This document shows positions 49,961 to 56,819 of a stretch of DNA of 56,819 nt, piece after piece; within the stretch, counting starts at the first letter, position 1, and every line of letters begins with the position of its first letter. The translations under genes were made by a program, and so were the position numbers. This DNA comes from an uncultured Alistipes sp. (GTDB lineage Bacteria > Bacteroidota > Bacteroidia > Bacteroidales > Rikenellaceae): positions 1 to 56,819 of the forward strand of contig CAJTLJ010000014.1 in assembly GCA_910577475.1 (NCBI GenBank), written 5' to 3'. The notes beneath the pieces are model-generated. The model made no database searches and was not told where the DNA came from. It saw only the letters and a program-made list of their open reading frames with translations.

Positions 49961-51085
49961 ATGAAAAACTGGAAAATTTTCCTTCTGTGCGCAGCGCTTC
50001 TGGGCATGACGGCCGTGTCGTGCTCCGACAGCGACGAACCGACGGTGCCGGTTCTGCCGGGCGACGAGAACAACGGCGGCAACGATAACGACGGGCGTCC
50101 GACGCTCTCCGACGTGACGGTCGAGGCCTACTACGGCGGCGATTATTACGAGGCGGGGACGGGCAATCTGTGGATCAACCTTTCGCAGGGCGACTTTACG
50201 ATCGAGTACGATGAATACGACGAGATCACCGGATACACCGGAACGGGCTCGGTGGTTTGCATCGATCTGAACCAGGCTCTGGCGTCCGATCCCGACCGGG
50301 TGTCGCTCGCGGCCGGGACCTATCCGGTCGTCCTCTCCGAGGAGTTCGCCGAGGGAACCGTGAACGGTGCCGAGAGCTATATCCTGAACGTAGTCGACGG
50401 CGAGGCCTCCGAGTACTCCTTTACGGAGGGCAGCGTGACGATCACCGATCTCGGCGAGAGAATCTACACGATCTCCTGCGACCTGAAGTGTTCCAACGGA
50501 GCCGACTTCACCGTTGACTACACGGTGCTGTGCCGTCCGATCAACCGCTCGGGCGAGGGCATCATGAGCAACCTGGACAAGGACGTTGCGGTGGAGGATC
50601 TGACGCAGGCCCTGTTCCTCTACGAAGGCGATCTGTACGAGACCGGCGAGTCGGATCTCTACGTCGTCATTCTGGGCGCTGACGATTTCGATCTGAACAC
50701 CAACTACGGCCTCGGCAACAGCCTGATGCTCTATCTCAACGTGGAGCCGGGTTCGTCGACGGGCATCCCCTCCGGCAAGTACGACCGGTTCGTCGATATC
50801 GAGACGGCCGAGAGCCTGCCTGCGGGCAGCTGCCTGACCGGTCTCTACTACTACGGCACCTACATGGGATGCTGGTACCTGAATTACGGGAATCAGTACG
50901 AGGCCCGTCTCTGCGAGGGCGGAGTCGAGGTGGAGAACAACGGCGCCAGCTACAAGCTCCGGGGCGAGATGAAGACGGGCGACGGCCGCACGGTGGCCTT
51001 CTCCTACTCCGGTACTCCGATTTTCGTCGACGATGCCTCCTCCTTCTCGGTGACGAAGCGTGCATCGCGTTCGCTGAAGCGATAG
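49961..51085 (+). CDS. Lipoprotein with two related beta domains
   Basis: 374 residues; lipobox SC (Cys21), an acidic Asp/Asn spacer, then two homologous halves. Half 1 has YYGGDYYEAGTGNLWINLSQGDF, GTYPVVLSEEF and YTISCDLKCSNGADFTVDYT. Half 2 has LYEGDLYETGESDLYVVILGADDF, GKYDRFVDIETAE and YKLRGEMKTGDGRTVAFSYS. The protein is strongly acidic except for a basic tail (KRASRSLKR). I do not recognise the family; similar duplicated beta-sandwich lipoproteins are common in Bacteroidales. It is a single gene ended by a strong terminator. Confidence 0.8.
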   Translation: MKNWKIFLLCAALLGMTAVSCSDSDEPTVPVLPGDENNGGNDNDGRPTLSDVTVEAYYGGDYYEAGTGNLWINLSQGDFTIEYDEYDEITGYTGTGSVVCIDLNQALASDPDRVSLAAGTYPVVLSEEFAEGTVNGAESYILNVVDGEASEYSFTEGSVTITDLGERIYTISCDLKCSNGADFTVDYTVLCRPINRSGEGIMSNLDKDVAVEDLTQALFLYEGDLYETGESDLYVVILGADDFDLNTNYGLGNSLMLYLNVEPGSSTGIPSGKYDRFVDIETAESLPAGSCLTGLYYYGTYMGCWYLNYGNQYEARLCEGGVEVENNGASYKLRGEMKTGDGRTVAFSYSGTPIFVDDASSFSVTKRASRSLKR

Positions 51086-51097
51086 GCGAGGCCGGCA

Positions 51098-51139
51098 AAA
51101 AAAACGTGCGGGATCCTTCAGGATCCCGCACGTTTTTTT
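51098..51139. terminator. Bidirectional terminator
   Basis: Long perfect hairpin (arms 51098-51116 and 51121-51139, loop TTCA) flanked by A7/T7, between convergent genes ending at 51085 and 51138. It overlaps the last codon of the minus-strand gene by one base. Confidence 0.92.
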
Positions 51140-51746
51140 ACAGATCGATGGCTTTGCAGACGAGCCCCAGTTCGCGGCACTTCTCGAGCGTGCGCGGCAG
51201 GGCGTAGCGCATGTTGCGGAACGATTTCTCGCTGTCGTGGAACACCACGATCGAGCCCCCTTCGAGGTACTTCGTCACGTTCTTCAGGCAGGTGCGCGGC
51301 GAAAGCCGGCGGTTGTAGTCGCGCGATACGATGTCCCACATCACCAGTTTGTAGCGCTTGGCGAGCATCCGGGTCTGCGCCGGGGTGATCTGGGCGTAGG
51401 GCGGCCGGAATAGCTCGCTGCGGATCAGGTCGTTGGCGAAATCGACATCTTCGACGTAGCGTTCCAGGCTCATCCGCCACCCCTTCTGGTGGGAGTAGGT
51501 GTGGTTGCCGACCCGGTGTCCGGCGTCCACGATCTTGCGGAACAGGTCGGGGTACATCTCGACGTTCTTGCCCAGCACGAAGAAGGTGGCTTTGGCATCG
51601 TACTTGTCCAGGGTGGCGAGTATCCACTCCGTGATGCCCGGGGTGGGGCCGTCGTCGAAGGTGAGAAACACCCCCTCCCGGTCTTCGATCTCCCAGATGA
51701 GGTCGGGCATCAGACGACGCAGTATTTTGGGCGGTTTGATTCGCAT
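51138..51746 (-). CDS. Polysaccharide deacetylase (NodB/CE4-type)
   Basis: 202 residues from MRIKPPKILRRL. CE4 motifs in order: GVFLTFDDGPTPGITEW (catalytic Asp-Asp), GNHTYSHQKGW (zinc His pair), LFRPPYAQITPAQ, KLVMWDIVSRDY and IVVFHDSEKS with the second catalytic His. It deacetylates N-acetylated sugars such as peptidoglycan GlcNAc/MurNAc or a surface glycan. No clear signal peptide, so cytoplasmic or atypically exported. Promoter box at 51766. Confidence 0.92.
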   Translation of the reverse strand: MRIKPPKILRRLMPDLIWEIEDREGVFLTFDDGPTPGITEWILATLDKYDAKATFFVLGKNVEMYPDLFRKIVDAGHRVGNHTYSHQKGWRMSLERYVEDVDFANDLIRSELFRPPYAQITPAQTRMLAKRYKLVMWDIVSRDYNRRLSPRTCLKNVTKYLEGGSIVVFHDSEKSFRNMRYALPRTLEKCRELGLVCKAIDL

Positions 51747-51765
51747 GGTCGAATGGATTGACCGG

Positions 51766-51773
51766 CAAATTTA
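51766..51773 (-). promoter_or_regulatory. -7 promoter box of the deacetylase gene
   Basis: TAAATTTG on the minus strand, 20 bases before the ATG. Confidence 0.55.
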
Positions 51774-51808
51774 GCAAAAATCCGTACGGAATGAAAAAAA
51801 TTGTCCGA

Positions 51809-51840
51809 TTTGACGAAACAGCGAATTTTTTTTACCTTTG
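51809..51840 (+). promoter_or_regulatory. Promoter of the DUF4837 lipoprotein gene
   Basis: -33 TTTG (51809-51812), 20 bases, -7 TACCTTTG (51833-51840): a textbook Bacteroidetes promoter. The ATG is 29 bases downstream. Confidence 0.75.
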
Positions 51841-51868
51841 TGAAATAACCTCTTAAAACATATCCGAT

Positions 51869-52873
51869 ATGAAAAAATGGTTTCATACGCTGCTTCTCGC
51901 ACTCGTCGCAGCCGGATTCCTGCCGGGATGCGACGCGCTGAACAAGTTGTCGGACGCCAAGCGCAACTCGTCGCAGGGCGCTCCATACGAGGTGGTCGTG
52001 ATCTGTACGCAGCCCCAGTGGGAGGGTGCGCTGGGCGATACGCTGCGGGTGATTCTGCGGGCTCAGGACCCTTATCTGAATTCGGCGGAGCCGCTTTTCA
52101 GCCTCTTCCAGGTGACGCCGCGCCACCTGACCAAGATCGTCAGCGACCACCGCAACCGGATCGACGTGGATATCAATCCCAATTACGAGCAGGTGTCGGC
52201 CGACGTGCAGTATGACGTGGCCTCCTCACCGCAGGTCGTCCTGACGCTCAAGGCTCCGACCGAAGGGGCGCTGACCGCCTATCTCTCGGAGAACCGCAGC
52301 AGTCTGGTGCAGTTGTTCGAGAAGAGCGAGCGGGACCGCGACATAGCCTACGCCCGGAACTATAATGAGAAGTTCATCGGCGAGCAGATCGAGAAGACCT
52401 TCGGGGTCCGGATGACCGTGCCGAAGGGGTATGTGCTGGCTAAGCAGAGCGCCGATTTCATGTGGATGCGCTACGAATATCCTTCGGCCAGCAAGGGCTT
52501 TCTGATCTACTCCTACCCCTACACGGGCAAGATGTCGCTCTCCGAGGGCGAGGTGCAGGCCATGCGGCTGAAGTTCGCTGCCGAAGTTCCCGGACCGTCG
52601 GCGGGCTCCTACATGACTACCTCTTCGGTCTTCCCGCCGCAATACCGGCTGGTGAAGATCGGCGACCGGACGTGGGCCGAGCTGCGCGGTTTCTGGGATG
52701 TGGAGAACGACTTCATGGGCGGTCCCTTCGTCAGCTACTCCACGCTGGACGAGGCGACGGGGCGGGTGCTCACGATCGACGGCTACGTATATTCGCCGAA
52801 GCTCGACAAGCGCAACTTCATGCGCGAGGTGGAGCATCTGGTCTACATGATCGATTTCCCGAAGGCGCAATAG
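51869..52873 (+). CDS. DUF4837 family lipoprotein
   Basis: 334 residues. Lipobox LPGC (Cys22) in MKKWFHTLLLALVAAGFLPGC. The body starts APYEVVVICTQPQWEGALGD, then LFSLFQVTPRHLTKIVSDHRN, and later MRYEYPSASKGFLIYSYPY and RGFWDVENDFMGGPFVSYS, the order seen in DUF4837 proteins, a conserved Bacteroidetes envelope lipoprotein of unknown role. It is followed by a hairpin shared with the convergent M16 gene. Confidence 0.88.
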   Translation: MKKWFHTLLLALVAAGFLPGCDALNKLSDAKRNSSQGAPYEVVVICTQPQWEGALGDTLRVILRAQDPYLNSAEPLFSLFQVTPRHLTKIVSDHRNRIDVDINPNYEQVSADVQYDVASSPQVVLTLKAPTEGALTAYLSENRSSLVQLFEKSERDRDIAYARNYNEKFIGEQIEKTFGVRMTVPKGYVLAKQSADFMWMRYEYPSASKGFLIYSYPYTGKMSLSEGEVQAMRLKFAAEVPGPSAGSYMTTSSVFPPQYRLVKIGDRTWAELRGFWDVENDFMGGPFVSYSTLDEATGRVLTIDGYVYSPKLDKRNFMREVEHLVYMIDFPKAQ

Positions 52874-52894
52874 CGGGGCCTTTGCAAATGAAAT

Positions 52895-52928
52895 TACGGG
52901 GATGAGTTCATCGGAACTCATCCCCGTA
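52895..52928. terminator. Shared hairpin between convergent genes
   Basis: Perfect 15-bp arms TACGGGGATGAGTTC/GAACTCATCCCCGTA with an ATCG loop (52895-52909 / 52914-52928). Good T tract only on the minus side (TAATTTCATTT). Confidence 0.75.
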
Positions 52929-52947
52929 TCGTTTCGGGAGGATCGGC

Positions 52948-55851
52948 CTAATAGCCGAAGATGGTCTCCTGCGAGACGATCTCCACGGGGCCGAGGGTCT
53001 TCAGGTACTCCATGTCGATGTCGTTGCGGTCGCCCAGAATGACGTAGTTGTAGGGGCGGTTTTTCACCCACTCCTGCTGGAGCGCCACCACGTCGTCGAG
53101 CGTCAGGCTCTTCAGCGTCTCGTAGAGTTGGCGGTCGCGGTCGCAGTCCACGCCCTTCTCGCGGGCATTGATGTATGCCCAGAGGATATCCTCCTTGGTG
53201 GTGCGCTGCGACTCCAGATTGCCCATCAGCTGCTGCTTGGCCAGGTTGAAGGCGGCTTCGGAGCGGGGCATGTTCTCGATGATCTCGTCGAATGCCTCGA
53301 TGGCCGAACGCATCTTGTCGTTCTGCGTGGCGATGAAAGCCGAGTAGCTGTACGGATCTTTTCCTGTAGTTCCCTCACGAAGCTCGGCCCAGGCGGAGTA
53401 GGCCAGCGCACGCGCCTCGCGCATCTCCTGGAAGACGATGGCATTCATCCCGCCGCCGAAATAGGCGTTGTAGAGGGCGACGAGGGCGTCGTTGTCGGTC
53501 GAGAAGGGGATGCCCAGATTGGTGCACTGGATGTAGTAGATCTGCTTGGCGTCGTATTGTGCCAGTACGACCCGGTCGGAGGGGGTGGGCTGCATCGGGT
53601 AGTGGGCCTTTTCCACGACCTTCAGGTTCTCGCCGACCCGGTGGTTCTCGTCGAGCTCGGCGATGAGCTGCTTCTCGCTCAGCGGACCGTAGTAGAGGAT
53701 CCGGTGCTCGATGTCGTTCAGACCGCGCAGTTTCGCCAGCAGGTCGTCGGAATCGAGGGCGAGCAGCTGCTCGTCGGTGAGCGTGCAGGCCTTCACCCAT
53801 TCGGAGCCGAACCGTACATAGTTGTACAGCGCCCGGAAATTGGCGCTCTGGTCGAGCTTGGCGTCGTTTCGGGCCTTGATGAGGTCGCGCTTCAGCTCGG
53901 CGAGAATTTCGTCGTCGCCCACGGAGCGCTGCAACGCCTCCTCGGCCAGTCGCATGGCGGCCTGCATATTCTCGCCCAGGCCCGAAATCAGGACATAGGT
54001 GCGTTCGAGGGTGGTGATCACGCGGAAGTCGCAGGCCAGATCGTAGAAAGCGCGGGCCAGCTCCTCCTGCGAGTGGGCGTCGGTGCCCAGATAGGTGAGG
54101 TACTCGCTCATGACGGAGAGCGCCGGATCGTTTTCGGTGCCGAAATCCCAGCAGTAGATCAGACGGAAGAGGTCGTTGGTCTCGTTCCGCTTGTAGAGGA
54201 CCTCGATGTCGCTGCCCGTCCTGGCGATGCTCATGTCCTTTTCGAAGTCGAGGAACTGCGGGGCGATGGGTTTCACCTCGCTTTGCTGGATTTCGGTCAG
54301 GAAGCCGCTTGCGACGTCGCGGTTGGCGGCGATGGGGGTGATATGGGGCTTCTCGATCTTCTTTTGATTCTTGTCCTCGCCCTCGCGCTTGTAGACGGCC
54401 ACGTAGTTCTCGGCACCCAGATTTTTCTGTGCCCAGGCCACTACCTGCTCTTTGGTGATCTTCTCCAGCCGGTCGAGAGCCGTCACCTCGTCGGCCCAGT
54501 CGGTGCCGTTGGTGAAGGAGTCCACGAAGGCCATCGCACGGCCCTGGTTGGAGTCCATGATCTGCATCTGGCGACGCTTGTAGTTGGCGATGGTCGATTG
54601 CAGCAGTTCTTCGTCGAACTCGCCGTTGCGCAGCTTCTCCACCTCTGCCAACAGCAGGTCGCGCACCTCCTCGAGCGGCTGTCCCTCTTTCGGTCGGCCG
54701 AGCAGGAAGATGGCGCCGCGGTCGGTCATCATCTCGTCGAAAGCACCCGAGTAGAGCACTTTCTGCTGCTGGGTCAGATCCACGTCCAGCAGACCGCACT
54801 TGTCGTTGCTCAGGATCGAGCCGACCAGCTGGGCGATCTCGGCATCTTCGCTGCCCGCGCCGCCGGCGGTGGGCCATGCCATCCATATCATAGCGGCCTC
54901 CAGACCGTAAACCTCCGCCGTCTTGGGGGCGGTGATGGGTTCCTCGGCCGGTGCGGTGAACTGCGGCAGTTCGGGATTGGGCTCCAGCGTGCCGAAATAC
55001 TTGTCGATCAGGGAGATCATCTCGTCGGGATCGAAGTCGCCCGAGAGGCAGACGGCCATGTTATTGGGCACGTAGTAGGTCTTGTAGTAGTTCTTGATGT
55101 TGGTGATCGAGGGGTTTTTCAGGTGTTCCTGAAAACCCAGGACGCTGTGCTGCCCGTAGGGGTGGTTCGGGTAGAGCAGAGCGGAGATCGTGTCGAAAAC
55201 CTTCTCGTTGTCGCTCGTGAGCGACATGTTGTACTCCTCGTAGACGGTCTCCAGCTCGGTGTGGAAACCGCGGATCACGTTGTGGGCGAAGCGGTCGGAT
55301 TGGATCTTGGCCCAATTCTCCACCTGATTCGAGGGGATGTCCTCCGTGTAGACCGTCTGGTCGTTGGAGGTCCAGGCGTTGCTGCCGTCCGAACCGATGG
55401 CGGCCATCAGCTTGTCGTATTCGTTGGGGATCGCCAGCTTCGACGCCTCCTGCGATACGGAATCGATCCGGGCGTAGATCGCCTTGCGCTCCTCCGGGTC
55501 GGTCGTGCGGCGGTAGACCTCGAAGAGCTGTTCGATCTCGTCGAGCAGCGGCTTCTCGGCGGCGTAGTCCTGCGTGCCGAACCGCTCGGTGCCCTTGAAC
55601 ATCAGATGCTCGAAGTAGTGGGCCAGACCGGTCGTCTCGATCGGGTCATTCTTCGCGCCCACCCGCACGGCGATATAGGTCTGGATGCGCGGCTGCTCGC
55701 GGTTGACAGACATGTAGACCTTCAGTCCGTTGTCGAGCGTGTAGATGCGGGTCTTCAGCGGATCGCCCGCGACGCTCTCGTACTTGTACTTGCCGCAGGC
55801 CGTCAGCAGCAGGGCGACGGCGGCGATCAGTAAATAGAGCTGTTTTTTCAT
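52948..55851 (-). CDS. M16-family zinc peptidase lipoprotein (pitrilysin-like)
   Basis: 967 residues from MKKQLYLLIAAVALLLTAC (lipobox Cys19), so anchored in the envelope. The inverted zinc motif HYFEH (HxxEH, residues 78-82) lies in TTGLAHYFEHLMFKGTERFG, with ETVYEEYNM holding the distal Glu. Two M16 repeats follow: the N-terminal active pair, and a C-terminal inactive half containing FGGGMNAIVFQEMREARALAYSA. It degrades peptides, probably in the periplasm. It lies 35 bases after the DUF456 gene and may share its promoter. Confidence 0.94.
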   Translation of the reverse strand: MKKQLYLLIAAVALLLTACGKYKYESVAGDPLKTRIYTLDNGLKVYMSVNREQPRIQTYIAVRVGAKNDPIETTGLAHYFEHLMFKGTERFGTQDYAAEKPLLDEIEQLFEVYRRTTDPEERKAIYARIDSVSQEASKLAIPNEYDKLMAAIGSDGSNAWTSNDQTVYTEDIPSNQVENWAKIQSDRFAHNVIRGFHTELETVYEEYNMSLTSDNEKVFDTISALLYPNHPYGQHSVLGFQEHLKNPSITNIKNYYKTYYVPNNMAVCLSGDFDPDEMISLIDKYFGTLEPNPELPQFTAPAEEPITAPKTAEVYGLEAAMIWMAWPTAGGAGSEDAEIAQLVGSILSNDKCGLLDVDLTQQQKVLYSGAFDEMMTDRGAIFLLGRPKEGQPLEEVRDLLLAEVEKLRNGEFDEELLQSTIANYKRRQMQIMDSNQGRAMAFVDSFTNGTDWADEVTALDRLEKITKEQVVAWAQKNLGAENYVAVYKREGEDKNQKKIEKPHITPIAANRDVASGFLTEIQQSEVKPIAPQFLDFEKDMSIARTGSDIEVLYKRNETNDLFRLIYCWDFGTENDPALSVMSEYLTYLGTDAHSQEELARAFYDLACDFRVITTLERTYVLISGLGENMQAAMRLAEEALQRSVGDDEILAELKRDLIKARNDAKLDQSANFRALYNYVRFGSEWVKACTLTDEQLLALDSDDLLAKLRGLNDIEHRILYYGPLSEKQLIAELDENHRVGENLKVVEKAHYPMQPTPSDRVVLAQYDAKQIYYIQCTNLGIPFSTDNDALVALYNAYFGGGMNAIVFQEMREARALAYSAWAELREGTTGKDPYSYSAFIATQNDKMRSAIEAFDEIIENMPRSEAAFNLAKQQLMGNLESQRTTKEDILWAYINAREKGVDCDRDRQLYETLKSLTLDDVVALQQEWVKNRPYNYVILGDRNDIDMEYLKTLGPVEIVSQETIFGY

Positions 55852-55886
55852 AGGATTGTTATTTGGGTTTTGTCGATTCGGACGGA

Positions 55887-56393
55887 TCAGGCGAACCAGC
55901 CCCGGACGGTGGGGATCAGGTCGCCGACGATAAGGATGAGCATGTAGATCGAGGCCGCGAGCTTGATCCCCGTACCGGCCACGAAGGCCAGGAACGAGCC
56001 GATGCCCGCCCGCAGGGCGCGGGCCGTGTCCCGCGAGTCGTGGATCAGCTCGCCGATCACCGCCCCCAGAAAGGGACAGACGACGATGCCGATCGGCGGA
56101 AAGAGGAAGAAGCCTGCGAAGACGCCGAGGGTGGCGCCGACGACGCTGGCGCGCGAACCGCCGAAGAGGCGGGTGAGGTAGCACGGGAGCAGATAGTCGA
56201 CCAGCGACACGACAACGGTCACGGCCGCCCAGATCCAGAGGGCGGCGGGCGTGAGGGCTGACCCCGAACAACCGTAGGCGCAGAGAAGCCCGGCGTAGCT
56301 CAATATCACGCCCGGGATGACCGGGACGATGCAGCCCACGATGCCGGTCACCGCCAGCACCAGGGCCGCCAACAGCAAGAGAATGTCCATCAT
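55887..56393 (-). CDS. DUF456 family membrane protein
   Basis: 168 residues, four to five hydrophobic helices rich in Gly. The pattern AVTGIVGCIVPVIPGVILSYAGLL near the N-terminus, LDY/VDYLLPCYLTRLFGGSRASVVGATLGVFAG and FPPIGIVVCPFLGAVIGEL is characteristic of DUF456. The function is unknown. It starts 5 bases after a -7 box (56398-56405), so its mRNA may lack a leader. Upstream of the M16 gene by 35 bases. Confidence 0.9.
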   Translation of the reverse strand: MMDILLLLAALVLAVTGIVGCIVPVIPGVILSYAGLLCAYGCSGSALTPAALWIWAAVTVVVSLVDYLLPCYLTRLFGGSRASVVGATLGVFAGFFLFPPIGIVVCPFLGAVIGELIHDSRDTARALRAGIGSFLAFVAGTGIKLAASIYMLILIVGDLIPTVRGWFA

Positions 56394-56397
56394 AGGA

Positions 56398-56405
56398 CAA
56401 AGATA
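56398..56405 (-). promoter_or_regulatory. -7 promoter box of the DUF456-M16 unit
   Basis: TATCTTTG on the minus strand; its last base is only 4 bases from the ATG (56391-56393). Confidence 0.6.
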
Positions 56406-56412
56406 GTAAAAA

Positions 56413-56451
56413 GCGGGGGCAAAAGCAAGTTTCCCTGCAATTTGCCCCCGC
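56413..56451. repeat. Strong hairpin near the DUF456 promoter
   Basis: Perfect 11-bp arms GCGGGGGCAAA/TTTGCCCCCGC with a 17-base loop, upstream of the minus-strand -7 box. It could end a transcript coming from the right or regulate the promoter. Confidence 0.6.
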
Positions 56452-56456
56452 AGAAA

Positions 56457-56758
56457 CAGCCAAGCCCCGCCGTCGACCGCATATAAATATAAAAATCATG
56501 AATAATTCCGACTTGCGGTTTGGGCGGGGCTGGCTGTGAAAAGAAGCCGGACAACATGAACGGATGAGTGAGCTGTGTGTAATACCAATAAGAGAATTGA
56601 TGTGAAATCCGTTCAGAGGCCGTCCGTCATGGAAAGGCGCGGATAAAATGGCATGCCCGCGCAGGGCATGCCTCCCCAAATGTGTGATAAAAGGGGGAAC
56701 GTCCAGCCGATGCCAAGCACTCAATCCTTGCGCACAGTTCTTCTTCGGCGGACGTTCC
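56457..56758. ncRNA. Possible structured RNA region (unassigned)
   Basis: Four successive stems within about 300 bases and no coding frame suggest a structured transcript. No known RNA class (tmRNA, RNase P, SRP, 6S, known riboswitch) was recognised, and no promoter or strand could be assigned. Tentative. Confidence 0.3.
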
Positions 56759-56819
56759 GATATGTAGGGTGGATGAATTTTCGAAAACGGCATGCCCGCC
56801 AGGGATGGCTGATAAGATG

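Larger units (their letters stand above)
56394..56819. other. Gene-free right end with serial inverted repeats
   Basis: No protein gene is supported. Stems: GCGGGGGCAAA/TTTGCCCCCGC (56413-56423 / 56441-56451); CAGCCAAGCCCCGCC with GGCGGGGCTGGCTG (56457-56471 / 56523-56536, one bulge); GAACGGAT/ATCCGTTC (56558-56565 / 56607-56614); GGCATGCCC/GGGCATGCC (56650-56658 / 56664-56672); GGAACGTCC/GGACGTTCC (56696-56704 / 56750-56758). GGCATGCCCGC recurs at 56650 and 56789. A 13-codon frame MNNSDLRFGRGWL lies at 56498-56539. Confidence 0.65.

Noticed and set aside
51098..51139. A7 run as another slippage site
   Set aside because: It is the outer part of a bidirectional terminator between convergent genes, outside any coding frame apart from one overlapping base of a stop codon.
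1..56819. tRNA, rRNA, CRISPR arrays, insertion sequences
   Set aside because: Intergenic regions were read for these. No cloverleaf with a T-loop, no regular direct-repeat array and no transposase-like protein was seen; weakly conserved or partial ones could have been missed.

Overview
The window looks like a chromosomal segment of a high-GC member of the order Bacteroidales, most likely Rikenellaceae / Alistipes-like. This is inferred from the gene content (batD/batE, a fimbrillin-type lipoprotein, a DUF4837 lipoprotein, a rSAM/lipoprotein cassette, a PL29-N/DUF4988 collagen-like lipoprotein). It is also inferred from the repeated occurrence, just upstream of genes on both strands, of the Bacteroidetes -7 promoter element TAnnTTTG. 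No rRNA, tRNA, CRISPR array, integrase or transposase gene was recognised.

Layout. 1-5.3 kb (minus): batD-batE-recR, preceded by a class I fumarase divergent from a class II fructose-bisphosphate aldolase (5.5-6.6 kb). 6.8-9.0 kb (minus): a 51-residue peptide gene followed by a fimbrillin-like lipoprotein. 9.3-17.1 kb (plus): dnaX with an A10 slippery run followed by an out-of-frame stop, tyrS, folB, an NSS-family transporter, and clpB behind a sigma-54-like promoter. 17.2-19.2 kb (minus): a radical SAM/SPASM enzyme sandwiched between two small homologous lipoproteins. 19.3-28.9 kb (minus): a translation factor SUI1 homologue, a 977-residue predicted surface metalloprotease/propeller/barrel protein, penicillin-binding protein 1A, asd, then an overlapping trio LuxE-like ligase / Stealth phosphotransferase / family 2 glycosyltransferase. 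29-38 kb: a DUF4435 TOPRIM protein, a GH95-like glycosidase, an M48 protease, a small membrane protein, lysC and a lipid-anchored prolyl oligopeptidase.

37.6-40.6 kb is a looser accessory stretch: a UDG-fold-like protein, a collagen-like lipoprotein, a small hypothetical gene, and two gene-free intervals with strong inverted repeats. 40.6-43.2 kb (plus): dapD-GH43-birA. 43.2-46.7 kb (minus) is the most unusual region: a four-gene chain with ATGA overlaps in which a lipoprotein with a GC-rich front half and an AT-rich zincin-like C-terminus is followed by three paralogous secreted proteins. This layout resembles a polymorphic toxin/immunity locus, but neither function is recognised by sequence. 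47-56.8 kb returns to housekeeping and envelope genes: gcvH-mdh, efp, ubiX, a duplicated-domain lipoprotein, a polysaccharide deacetylase, DUF4837, and DUF456 with an M16 peptidase. The window ends in a gene-free stretch with four successive inverted repeats.

Together lysC, asd and dapD supply the lysine/diaminopimelate route that feeds peptidoglycan, which PBP1A polymerises. Fumarase and malate dehydrogenase belong to the fumarate/malate part of the TCA or succinate pathway. Many remaining genes encode exported lipoproteins or carbohydrate-active enzymes, as expected for a gut Bacteroidales.
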